Below are positions 1 to 6,479 of a DNA stretch of 12,401 nt, one piece after another. Each line of letters begins with the position of its first letter. The first letter of the stretch is position 1. Position numbers and translations under genes: made by a program. Where the stretch lies: positions 1-12,401 of the forward strand of contig JACKFH010000070.1 of assembly GCA_020632575.1 (NCBI GenBank), written 5' to 3'. The DNA comes from Candidatus Omnitrophota bacterium. Lineage in GTDB: Bacteria > Hinthialibacterota > Hinthialibacteria > OLB16. The notes below the pieces were generated by a model. It was not told the origin of the DNA. It did not search any database and saw only the letters and a program-made list of their open reading frames with translations.

Positions 1-26
1 GCGAAACGGGGCTTCTCGCCACGATC

Positions 27-53
27 TTGAGAATTCATCTTTTTCCCTATATC
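27..53 (+). promoter_or_regulatory. Weak candidate promoter upstream of the YyaL-like gene
   Basis: TTGAGA at 27-32 resembles a sigma-70 -35 box (5 of 6) and TATATC at 48-53 resembles a -10 box (4 of 6). The spacer is 15 bp, shorter than the preferred 17. Transcription would begin near 60 and give a leader of about 40 nt before the ATG at 102. The same stretch is also an open reading frame in phase with the downstream gene and could encode a signal peptide, so the two readings compete. Confidence 0.22.
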
Positions 54-101
54 GGGATTTCAATTCTCTTGTTAACCTTTCCAAGCAACGTAGGGGGCGC
101 C

Positions 102-2171
102 ATGAGCGAGAAGAATGAAATGCAACCGAAGTACACCAACCACCTGATCGACGAAACCAGCCCTTATCTCCTGCAACACGCCCACAATCCTGTTGATTGG
201 CGCCCCTGGGGTGAGGACGCCCTCCGTAAAGCGCGGGAAGAGGACAAACCCATCTTCCTGTCGATCGGGTACTCCGCCTGCCATTGGTGTCATGTCATGG
301 AGCATGAAAGTTTCGAGAATGAGGAGATCGCAAAATTCCTCAACAAGCATTTCATCAGCATCAAAGTCGATCGTGAGGAGCGACCGGACCTCGATGAAAT
401 CTACATGACCGCCACTCAGATGATTTCCGGGTCCGGCGGCTGGCCGATGAGCGTCTTCCTCACCCCCGACTTGAAACCCTTTTACGCGGGAACCTATTTC
501 CCCCCCGACGCTCGTTATGGCAGGCCCGGTTTCAGACAGATTTTGGAGGCCTTGGCGGATGCTTATGTCAGTCGCAGAGAAGAAGTCAATCGCAACGCGG
601 AGAATGTCACCCGCACGATCAATGGGTATCTCGCCGCGGAGGCCTCCTCGGCGACTCTTTCCGAAAAGATCATTCCGGATGCGGTGGAAACCCTGAAGAA
701 TCGTTTCGATCCCGTTTATGGGGGATTCGGAGGCGCCCCCAAATTCCCTCACACCATGGACCTGATGCTTTTGATGCGTCACTACAAGGGGACCGAGGAC
801 GCGGAAACCCTCAGGATGGTGACCGAGAGCCTCGACAAGATGGCCCGCGGCGGGATGTACGATCAACTCGGCGGCGGATTTCATCGTTACTCGGTCGACG
901 CAGAGTGGTTGATTCCTCATTTCGAGAAGATGCTGTATGACAACGCCCTCTTGGCCACCACTTACCTCGAGGGCTTCCAACTCACCGGAGACGATCGATT
1001 CAAAACGATCGCTCGCGAAATCCTCGACTATGTCATCCGTGAAATGCAGTCGGAGGAGGGGGGGTATTACTCGTCCACCGATGCGGACAGCGAGGGAGAG
1101 GAAGGGAAATACTTTGTTTGGACTCCCTCGGAGATCGAGGAGGCGTTGGGAGAAAAGGACGCTCGGGTCTTTTGCGAGTTCTACGATGTCCGCGAGGGCG
1201 GGAATTTCGAACATGGAACCAGCGCCCTGTCGATCCCGAAAACGACCGCCGAGGTGGCGGAGGGTCTCGGGCTAACTGTCCAAGAGGTCAACGAAGTGAT
1301 TGACCGAAGCAAGCCGAAACTCCTCGAGATCCGGTCGAAACGCGTGCCGCCCGGGCTCGATGACAAGATCCTGGTCGATTGGAACGGCCTCATGATCTCG
1401 GCGATGGCGTTTGGGAGTTTTGTGCTCGACGATCCACGCTACGCGGAATCCGCAAAGAAAGCCGCGGAGGCGTTACTTGAGCATCAGTGGAATGGCGAAC
1501 ACCTCCTCCACACCCGAAGAAATGGAAGATCGCATCTCGAGGGTTTGTTGTCCGACTACTCCAACCTGGTTTATGGATTAACCGATTTGTTCCTGGCGAC
1601 CCAAGAATCCAAATGGCTCGAACGCGCCATCCAGATTCATCAAAAGATGGTCGAGTTGTTCGAAGATCCCGATGAGGGCGGTTTCTTCAATACGCTAGGA
1701 GAGCAATCGGACCTCATCATCCGAACCAAAAGCGGGACCGACAACGCGGTTCCTTCGGGGAACTCGATCGCGGCGATCAACTCGGTTCGACTTTCCTCCA
1801 TCACCGGAAATCCCGAGTTGGAACAGCAAGCCGAGCGGACGCTGCTCGCTTTCGGCGAAAGTTTGAAGAGACAGGCGATGGCCTATCCGATGATGCTAAA
1901 CGCCCTCCACTACCTGCAAAGCGGCGGCGAGGAGCTCTTGGTGGTTCCTGGCGAGGATGACGGAATCGAGAAATTTGTCGATCCGCTCCGCCGGACATTC
2001 GCCCCCTGTTTGGTTTGGCTGGATGCAACTGACCCAATAGTCCAGGAATTGAACCCCTTGGCCGCGGAACGGACCGCTGTTGATGGGAAAACAACCGCTT
2101 ACCTCTGCCGGAATCGAGCCTGCCGGCAACCGACCACCGATCCCGATACGATCCTGGAATCGATCAAATAA
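102..2171 (+). CDS. YyaL/DUF255 family protein: thioredoxin-like domain plus six-hairpin (alpha/alpha) barrel
   Basis: The product from the ATG at 102 is 689 aa, a normal full length for the bacterial YyaL / human SPATA20 family. The exact biochemical role of this family is not well settled. The N-terminal third is a thioredoxin-like domain with an active-site-type CHWC motif at residues 60-63, inside the family signature around GYSACHWCHVMEHESF. The later part has the family's helical-barrel motifs, including HFEKMLYDN at 273-281, and the chain ends with the usual C-x4-C pair (C669, C674). ATG 102 was chosen because the family-typical start (NHLIDETSPYLLQH) follows closely and a purine-rich AGGGGG at 92-97 precedes it. 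The frame stays open leftward to base 1 and includes a TTG at 27 followed by a hydrophobic stretch, so a longer, exported form cannot be excluded. The 3' end overlaps the convergent neighbour by 8 bp and no terminator is visible between them. Confidence 0.9.
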   Translation: MSEKNEMQPKYTNHLIDETSPYLLQHAHNPVDWRPWGEDALRKAREEDKPIFLSIGYSACHWCHVMEHESFENEEIAKFLNKHFISIKVDREERPDLDEIYMTATQMISGSGGWPMSVFLTPDLKPFYAGTYFPPDARYGRPGFRQILEALADAYVSRREEVNRNAENVTRTINGYLAAEASSATLSEKIIPDAVETLKNRFDPVYGGFGGAPKFPHTMDLMLLMRHYKGTEDAETLRMVTESLDKMARGGMYDQLGGGFHRYSVDAEWLIPHFEKMLYDNALLATTYLEGFQLTGDDRFKTIAREILDYVIREMQSEEGGYYSSTDADSEGEEGKYFVWTPSEIEEALGEKDARVFCEFYDVREGGNFEHGTSALSIPKTTAEVAEGLGLTVQEVNEVIDRSKPKLLEIRSKRVPPGLDDKILVDWNGLMISAMAFGSFVLDDPRYAESAKKAAEALLEHQWNGEHLLHTRRNGRSHLEGLLSDYSNLVYGLTDLFLATQESKWLERAIQIHQKMVELFEDPDEGGFFNTLGEQSDLIIRTKSGTDNAVPSGNSIAAINSVRLSSITGNPELEQQAERTLLAFGESLKRQAMAYPMMLNALHYLQSGGEELLVVPGEDDGIEKFVDPLRRTFAPCLVWLDATDPIVQELNPLAAERTAVDGKTTAYLCRNRACRQPTTDPDTILESIK

Positions 2172-2817
2172 CCGACCCCGAAGCGGTGAAGACAAGAGCG
2201 ACCAAAGCGGAAATCGTGAGGAGCTGAGGAATCTTATCGCTCTCGATGCCAAGGTCGCAGAAGAGGGCCGCTAACGCGCCGGTGAAATCCACCCGGTAAT
2301 GGCGGGTCATGAGATGGGGAAAACGGTCCTCCAAGACTTTAACCAACTCGATTGTCTCGCCGGACACATCCATGCTTTCCGCCAGGTCGAAAAGTCTTTT
2401 TGTGCGAGGGTCTTCTGGCGCGCTAGTCGGGACGAATCCCGGTAAAGGTGGAACCTGGAGGATATTCGCTTGGATGATTCCATCCGCGAATTGAAAAACC
2501 GCCACTTCCGATTCCCGGTATTCATCGCGTATTTCCTCGAAAGAGAGGAGCGCCGACTGAAGTTGGCTCCCCCATTGTCGGGGCGAATGAAGCAATGCCG
2601 CGGCAACCGCCGAATGCCAGTCGCAACCGGCGATCAAGGAGGTTTGCAGGCTGCGTGTGATCTCGCTAATGGGCCCCGACCCCTCCAGTGCAATCTGGGT
2701 CAGGCACCATTCCAAAATCTGGCCCTCTTCGGAAGTCAGCGCTCTCCGTCCGCAAGCCGAGCCCAAGAGCTGCGCTATTCCCTGGTTCCCTGGAAAGTTC
2801 TGATGGATATGGGCCAT
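2164..2817 (-). CDS. Degenerate citrate synthase / citryl-CoA lyase-fold protein, probably not catalytic
   Basis: This is a 217-aa product from the ATG at 2817. I assign it by motif layout. It has a helical N-terminal part; then SLIAGCDWHSAVAAALL, at the place where family members have an AAxxGxLALG-like helix; then LPGFVPTSAPEDPRTKRLF (125-143), matching the GFGHR...DPR block; then VDFTGALAALFCDLGI (176-191), matching the NVDxxxAALLCDLGxP block that carries the catalytic Asp. D177 is kept. Both expected histidines seem lost: the GDxHGG position reads QWGS (W82), and the GFGH position reads GFVP (P130). The N terminus also looks short for the family (about 260-280 aa). Further in-frame ATGs at 2892 and 2991 lie inside a palindromic repeat, so I prefer 2817. 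A weak promoter-like pair (TTGTCG complementing 2851-2856, TATTCT complementing 2828-2833, 17-bp spacer) would leave almost no leader before that ATG. The gene follows nuoN and could be the last gene of the operon. A regulatory, scaffold or decaying role is inference. Confidence 0.6.
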   Translation of the reverse strand: MAHIHQNFPGNQGIAQLLGSACGRRALTSEEGQILEWCLTQIALEGSGPISEITRSLQTSLIAGCDWHSAVAAALLHSPRQWGSQLQSALLSFEEIRDEYRESEVAVFQFADGIIQANILQVPPLPGFVPTSAPEDPRTKRLFDLAESMDVSGETIELVKVLEDRFPHLMTRHYRVDFTGALAALFCDLGIESDKIPQLLTISALVALVFTASGSVI

Positions 2818-2875
2818 GGCGGTTCTAAGAATAGGGTAGGACCACGGGGGCGACAATAGGCGTTTTCGGTAAAAT

Positions 2876-2998
2876 GTAGGCTGGCAACTCATTTGCCGGG
2901 TTTCCACTTCGTGATGTGGGAGGGCTGATATGGGAGGAGCATCCTTGCCACGAAATTCTCCGCCCCCTTCACGGCAGGATGCCGTTCCCACGAAGTGG
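2876..2998. repeat. Composite palindromic repeat, copy 1 (downstream of nuoN)
   Basis: The first part is a short stem, TGGCAA (2882-2887) pairing with TTGCCGG (2893-2899), introduced by GTAGG. The second part is a long imperfect inverted repeat. Its outer arms CCACTTCGTG (2904-2913) and CACGAAGTGG (2989-2998) match perfectly. Its inner arms at 2931-2949 (TGGGAGGAGCATCCTTGCC) and 2973-2990 (GGCAGGATGCCGTTCCCA) pair with a few changes. TGGGAGG occurs twice (from 2917 and from 2931), which looks like a small internal duplication. The same two-part layout occurs at 4539-4647. It fills most of the gap between nuoN and the small gene that follows. Confidence 0.75.
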
Positions 2999-3007
2999 GG
3001 AGAGATT

Positions 3008-4495
3008 TCAGCCCAGAAGCATCTGGCTTAGTCTTCCAGTCCAATCATACAGGCTTCCACCATCGAAAATGATGAGTAGAACAGGAAGCGTCATGGCAGT
3101 GGCGACCCAATTGAGAGTCGAATGCGTCCGGATCGGTCCGACCTCCTCACCCTTTTCGAGGTACATCGCTTTCATGATGCGGAAGTAGTAGTAAACGGAC
3201 AACACCGAGTTGAGCAAACCCGCTACGACGGCGGCTACACACCAGGGATCCAAGGTCCGGACCGCCGCGGCGAAGAGGAACCATTTTCCGAGGAATCCTG
3301 CCATCGGAGGAACTCCGATCAACGAGAAGAGGGCCACCGCCAAACAAAAGGCCAGCCAGGGAGAACGGGTCCCCAGACTCTTGTAACCTTCGATCTCCTC
3401 GACGCCATTGCAGTCGGCCAAGATGAGGACCACGGTGAAGGCCGCGAGGTTGGTGAAGAGGTAAGTCAGGAGATAAAACAGGATGCTCTGCATTCCCGCC
3501 TGGTTCAACGCGATCGCGCCCACCAGGATGTAGCCCGCGTGGGCGATGCCCGAATAAGCGAGAAGTCGCTTGACATTGTTTTGCCCAAACGCCGCCAAAT
3601 TCCCAAAGGTCATGGTCACAATGGCGAGAATGGAGAGAAGGATTCGCCAATCGAGTTGCCCCACTGGCGACCAGACCCCTTCCCCATTCAATGTCAGGAA
3701 CGAGGTGTAAAAGATCCGAATAAAGGCTGCGAACCCCGCCCCTTTGGAGGCGACCGAGAGAAAGGCCGTGATCGAAGTCGGAGCCCCTTGATAGACATCG
3801 GGAGCCCAGAAATGGAAGGGAACCGCCGAGATCTTGTAACCAATGCCGACCATGATCAACAGAAACGAAACAAAGAAAACGAGGGGATGAATCTGATTCG
3901 CCTCGAGCGCCTCCCGAATGGCGATCAGGTTGGTCGATCCGGTCAATCCATAGAGGTAGGACATTCCGAAGAGCATGGCTCCAGTTGAGAGCCCGCCATA
4001 GAGGATGTATTTCATCGAGGCCTCATCGCTGGTCTTCTCGATCCGTGAAAAACCGGCGAGCACATAGGAGCCGAGCGAAAGAAGTTCGATGGCGAGATAC
4101 ATCATCAACAGATCGGTGGCGGAGGCGGCAAGAAAAGCGCCGATCAGAACACCCAGAAGGATCGAATAGAACTCGGGCTTCCGAAAATCGGGAACCTCAC
4201 GCCCCACCTCGGTCATCAGGACCACGACAAGGGTCGAGAGGACAAAGAAGATCTTGAAAAACTTGGAGAGTCCATCGATCGCGAGCATTCCGAAGAAGAT
4301 TCCACCGCCATCGGTTGGGAGACGCAAAACACAGATCCCGGCAAAGACCAAGGCCGTTAGGGTGATCCAGCTCATCCGAACATTTCGGAATTTCGGGATC
4401 AGCGGCAGCATCAGAACCACACAGCAGGCCAGCGCCAGCCAGAGCTCGCCGATAAAATATTTCAGAGACGCGACATTACCGAGCCAAGTCAACAT
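3008..4495 (-). CDS. nuoN: NADH-quinone oxidoreductase subunit N
   Basis: This 495-aa, multi-pass membrane protein is the antiporter-like subunit of complex I next to the NuoK/J/H part of the membrane arm. It helps translocate protons when quinone is reduced. The expected charged residues are visible: E137 in MMYLAIELLSLGSY, K221 in GIGYKISAVPFHFWAPD, K251 in SVASKGAGFAAF, and K404 in PPMAGFLGKWFLF. They match the glutamate and lysines needed for proton transfer in the family, so the protein should be functional. Length is close to the usual 480-500 aa. The ATG at 4495 is preceded by GAGAGA-type purines. The gene lies 159 nt downstream of nuoM, across a repeat-filled gap, which is unlike the tight spacing of the upstream nuo genes. 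Confidence 0.97.
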   Translation of the reverse strand: MLTWLGNVASLKYFIGELWLALACCVVLMLPLIPKFRNVRMSWITLTALVFAGICVLRLPTDGGGIFFGMLAIDGLSKFFKIFFVLSTLVVVLMTEVGREVPDFRKPEFYSILLGVLIGAFLAASATDLLMMYLAIELLSLGSYVLAGFSRIEKTSDEASMKYILYGGLSTGAMLFGMSYLYGLTGSTNLIAIREALEANQIHPLVFFVSFLLIMVGIGYKISAVPFHFWAPDVYQGAPTSITAFLSVASKGAGFAAFIRIFYTSFLTLNGEGVWSPVGQLDWRILLSILAIVTMTFGNLAAFGQNNVKRLLAYSGIAHAGYILVGAIALNQAGMQSILFYLLTYLFTNLAAFTVVLILADCNGVEEIEGYKSLGTRSPWLAFCLAVALFSLIGVPPMAGFLGKWFLFAAAVRTLDPWCVAAVVAGLLNSVLSVYYYFRIMKAMYLEKGEEVGPIRTHSTLNWVATAMTLPVLLIIFDGGSLYDWTGRLSQMLLG

Positions 4496-4538
4496 TTTTC
4501 TCTCTGTCCATTCCAGGATTCCTCACCTGGACTTTCTG

Positions 4539-4647
4539 GTAGCCGGCAACTCGCTTGCCGGTTTTTTTTATCACTTTGCCGTGGGAGGGGCATCCTTGCC
4601 CCGAGGCGTGACCACACCTCTACGCGGCAAGGATGCCGCTCCCACGG
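4539..4647. repeat. Composite palindromic repeat, copy 2 (nuoM-nuoN gap)
   Basis: GTAG introduces the stem CCGGCAA (4543-4549), loop CTCGC, TTGCCGG (4555-4561). This is followed by a long inverted repeat with 22-bp arms at 4579-4600 and 4626-4647 that pair at 21 positions. The 25-nt centre contains a smaller imperfect stem, GAGGCGTG against CACACCTC. The order of parts matches copy 1 at 2876-2998, and several blocks are shared (GGCAACTC, TTGCCGG, GGGAGG, GCATCCTTGCC, GGATGCCG, CCCACG). It ends 7 bp before the stop codon of nuoM, so nuoM mRNA would carry the structure directly after its stop. Confidence 0.8.
4543..4569 (+). terminator. Intrinsic-terminator-like hairpin reading on the plus strand
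   Basis: A perfect 7-bp GC-rich stem (CCGGCAA/TTGCCGG) with a 5-nt loop is followed at once by eight T residues (4562-4569), the classic Rho-independent layout for plus-strand transcription. No plus-strand gene precedes it, because the nuo genes run the other way. If it works, it would stop antisense transcription between nuoN and nuoM. The matching stem in copy 1 of the repeat lacks the T run, so the poly-T may be chance decay or growth of the repeat. Confidence 0.35.
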
Positions 4648-4654
4648 CGGGGTC

Positions 4655-6220
4655 CTATGGGTGCAAGTTCATCGCCACTTGTTCAGCGGCGGTTCTCATC
4701 GCTTCGTACTCCTCACGGCCAACATGTAAGTGGGCGAGAAGGTTGCTGACAGTCGGGGCCAGCATGTCCAAGAAAATGAACGGGAAGATGCCAAGCACAA
4801 GAACCATCACCGCGAGAGGGAGCAGGCTGGCGATTTCGATCTTGTTCATGTCCTTGTAGTCTTTGTACTTCTCATTGACCGGCCCCATGAAGACACGCTG
4901 GTAAGTCCAGAGCATGTAGGCCGCGCCCAGGAGAATCCCAAGAGTCCCAATGCAGGCCAGGAGTTTTTGCTCCTGAAACGCTCCGAGAAAGACAAGCGAC
5001 TCGGAGATAAAACCGCTTAGTCCGGGGAGGCCGAGAGCCGCGAAGAACGCGAAGGCGGCATAGCCACCATACAGCGGCATCGGTTTGACCAGCCCGCCAA
5101 AACCCGCGAGGTCGCGATGGTGAGCGCGATCGTAAATGACACCGACCAAAAGGAAGAGCATGGCAGTGATGCAACCGTGGTTGAACATCTGGAAGACCGC
5201 CCCCTGCATCGCCTCCTCTTTATAGACCGCCATGCCGAGCATGACGAATCCCATGTGGCTGATACTGGAATAGGCGACCAGTTTTTTGAAATCGGTCTGA
5301 GCCATGGCGCAGAGGGCGCCATAGACGATGTTGATCACCGCGAGCACCGCGAGCGGAGTGCAGAACCAAGCGGTGGCCACCGGAAAGATCGGGAAACTAA
5401 TCCGGAATATGGCGTAAGTCCCCATCTTCAGAAGGATGCCCGCAAGGATGACGCTGATCGCGGTCGGCGCCTCGACGTGAGCATCCGGAAGCCAGGTGTG
5501 GAACGGGAACGCCGGGATCTTGATCGCGAAGGCCACATAGAGCCCCAGGAACAAGGCGATTTGGACCCACCATTTCAGGTCGCCCAGTCCCTCATGCCCG
5601 GGCAACTCCACCAAACTGAATGTTCCGGTCTTCCAATAGAGAACCAGCATGGCGATGAAAAGGAAGATCGACCCGAACAAGGTGTAGAGGAAAAACTTGA
5701 TCGCCGCGTATTCCTTCCTCGGCCCGCCCCAAATTCCGATGAGGAAGTACATCGGGAGCAACATCAACTCCCAGAAGACATAGAAGAGGAAAAGATCCAA
5801 TGCGACAAAGGTTCCGATCATGCCCCCCTCGAGGAGAAGGAAGAGAGCGAAATACCCTCGGACTTTTTCCCCAATGCCCCAGGAAGCGAGGATGCATAGC
5901 GGGCAAAGGAACGCGGTTAGGAAGACAAACGGCATCGACAGCCCATCGACTCCGATGTGGAAGTTGATGTTGAAGGTCTCGATCCATTTCACATTGGTCT
6001 CATACACAAAGGGCATGGGGCTGTTCGCCGCTTCGGAAACCTCCGGGGAGACCGCTCGGTAGGCCTCGCCGAAATTCCACATGAGCGGAATGCTGATGGC
6101 CAAGATGGCGAGCGTGACCGCCAGCGAGGCTTTCCGCACTGTGTCGTTGGGCAATGGGGCCAAGGCCAGGATGCACCCAGCAATAATGGGTAAGAATGTG
6201 ATGATGACCAAGCCAGACAT
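4655..6220 (-). CDS. nuoM: NADH-quinone oxidoreductase subunit M
   Basis: This antiporter-like membrane subunit sits between NuoL and NuoN in the membrane arm and is a proton-pumping channel. From the ATG at 6220 it has 521 aa, close to the family norm of about 500. Family residues are all present: E151 in FYVFWELMLLPMYFLIG, K234 in AIKIPAFPFHTWLPDAHVEAP, K265 in ILLKMGTYAIFR, and E407 in GLSGFISESLVF. The frame can also be opened from a GTG at 6244, adding 8 charged residues. I prefer ATG 6220 because its product begins like the family (a hydrophobic first helix), and because GAGGAG (complement of 6233-6238), a possible ribosome site 12 nt upstream, would lie inside the coding part of the longer form. 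Upstream lies the hairpin array; directly after the stop is a palindromic repeat. Confidence 0.97.
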   Translation of the reverse strand: MSGLVIITFLPIIAGCILALAPLPNDTVRKASLAVTLAILAISIPLMWNFGEAYRAVSPEVSEAANSPMPFVYETNVKWIETFNINFHIGVDGLSMPFVFLTAFLCPLCILASWGIGEKVRGYFALFLLLEGGMIGTFVALDLFLFYVFWELMLLPMYFLIGIWGGPRKEYAAIKFFLYTLFGSIFLFIAMLVLYWKTGTFSLVELPGHEGLGDLKWWVQIALFLGLYVAFAIKIPAFPFHTWLPDAHVEAPTAISVILAGILLKMGTYAIFRISFPIFPVATAWFCTPLAVLAVINIVYGALCAMAQTDFKKLVAYSSISHMGFVMLGMAVYKEEAMQGAVFQMFNHGCITAMLFLLVGVIYDRAHHRDLAGFGGLVKPMPLYGGYAAFAFFAALGLPGLSGFISESLVFLGAFQEQKLLACIGTLGILLGAAYMLWTYQRVFMGPVNEKYKDYKDMNKIEIASLLPLAVMVLVLGIFPFIFLDMLAPTVSNLLAHLHVGREEYEAMRTAAEQVAMNLHP

Positions 6221-6248
6221 TTTATTCTCATTCTCCTCAACCACGGTG

Positions 6249-6474
6249 CTCGCGCGGAGTTGTACTCCGTGCGAGGAATTTTCAAATTCCTGGATCGAGA
6301 ATCCCTTCTCGATCCCACTTTCGCGGGAATCCTTTCCCGCAGCCCATAGCCGAAGGGTTTAATCGCAGGATGAAACCCTTCGGTTCTATGCGGAGGAAAG
6401 GATTCCTCCTTAAGTTGCACCGAGAAAGGAATCTCGGTGCAGGCGGGGTTTTAAACCCGCGCGGGTATGCGCGG
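6249..6474. repeat. Array of eight consecutive hairpins between nuoL and nuoM
   Basis: Nearly every base of this gap falls in an inverted repeat. The pairs are: (1) 6249-6260 with 6264-6275, one mismatch; (2) 6274-6281 with 6284-6291, 8 bp; (3) 6292-6301 with 6306-6315, perfect 10 bp; (4) 6323-6329 with 6334-6340, perfect 7 bp; (5) 6345-6360 with 6373-6390, long and nearly perfect; (6) 6392-6398 with 6403-6409, perfect 7 bp; (7) 6416-6425 with 6432-6441, perfect 10 bp; (8) 6443-6451 with 6453-6460, one bulged base. CCGCGC (6457-6462) and GCGCGG (6469-6474) offer a ninth, alternative pairing. Hairpins 3, 4, 6 and 7 share a core like GAATCCYTTYC on one strand or the other, while 2 and 8 share a TTTTnAAA-type centre. 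No coding signal is seen. Confidence 0.85.
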
Positions 6475-6479
6475 TCTTC

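Noticed and set aside
72..1214. Long open frame (380 codons) antisense to the YyaL-like gene
   Set aside because: It mirrors a strongly conserved protein frame in GC-rich DNA and has no family motifs of its own, so it is a shadow.
2818..2991. N-terminal extension of the citrate-synthase-like protein from the ATG at 2991
   Set aside because: Most of the added residues come from the palindromic repeat copy, show no family likeness and have no clear ribosome site.
3122..3988. Long plus-strand frame opposite nuoN
   Set aside because: Its product is a low-complexity, highly charged sequence, typical of the antisense of a hydrophobic membrane protein gene. The same holds for 5117-5899 opposite nuoM.
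4513..4530. Small stem CCAGG...CCTGG upstream of nuoN
   Set aside because: Only 5 bp with an 8-nt loop, which is easily found by chance.
4254..4859. Plus-strand frame running through the repeat between nuoN and nuoM
   Set aside because: It is made from antisense nuoN and nuoM ends joined through the palindrome, with no sign of a real protein or a start site.
6249..6474. CRISPR array in the nuoL-nuoM gap
   Set aside because: The units are short palindromes of differing sequence and spacing, without a constant direct repeat or unique spacers of equal length.
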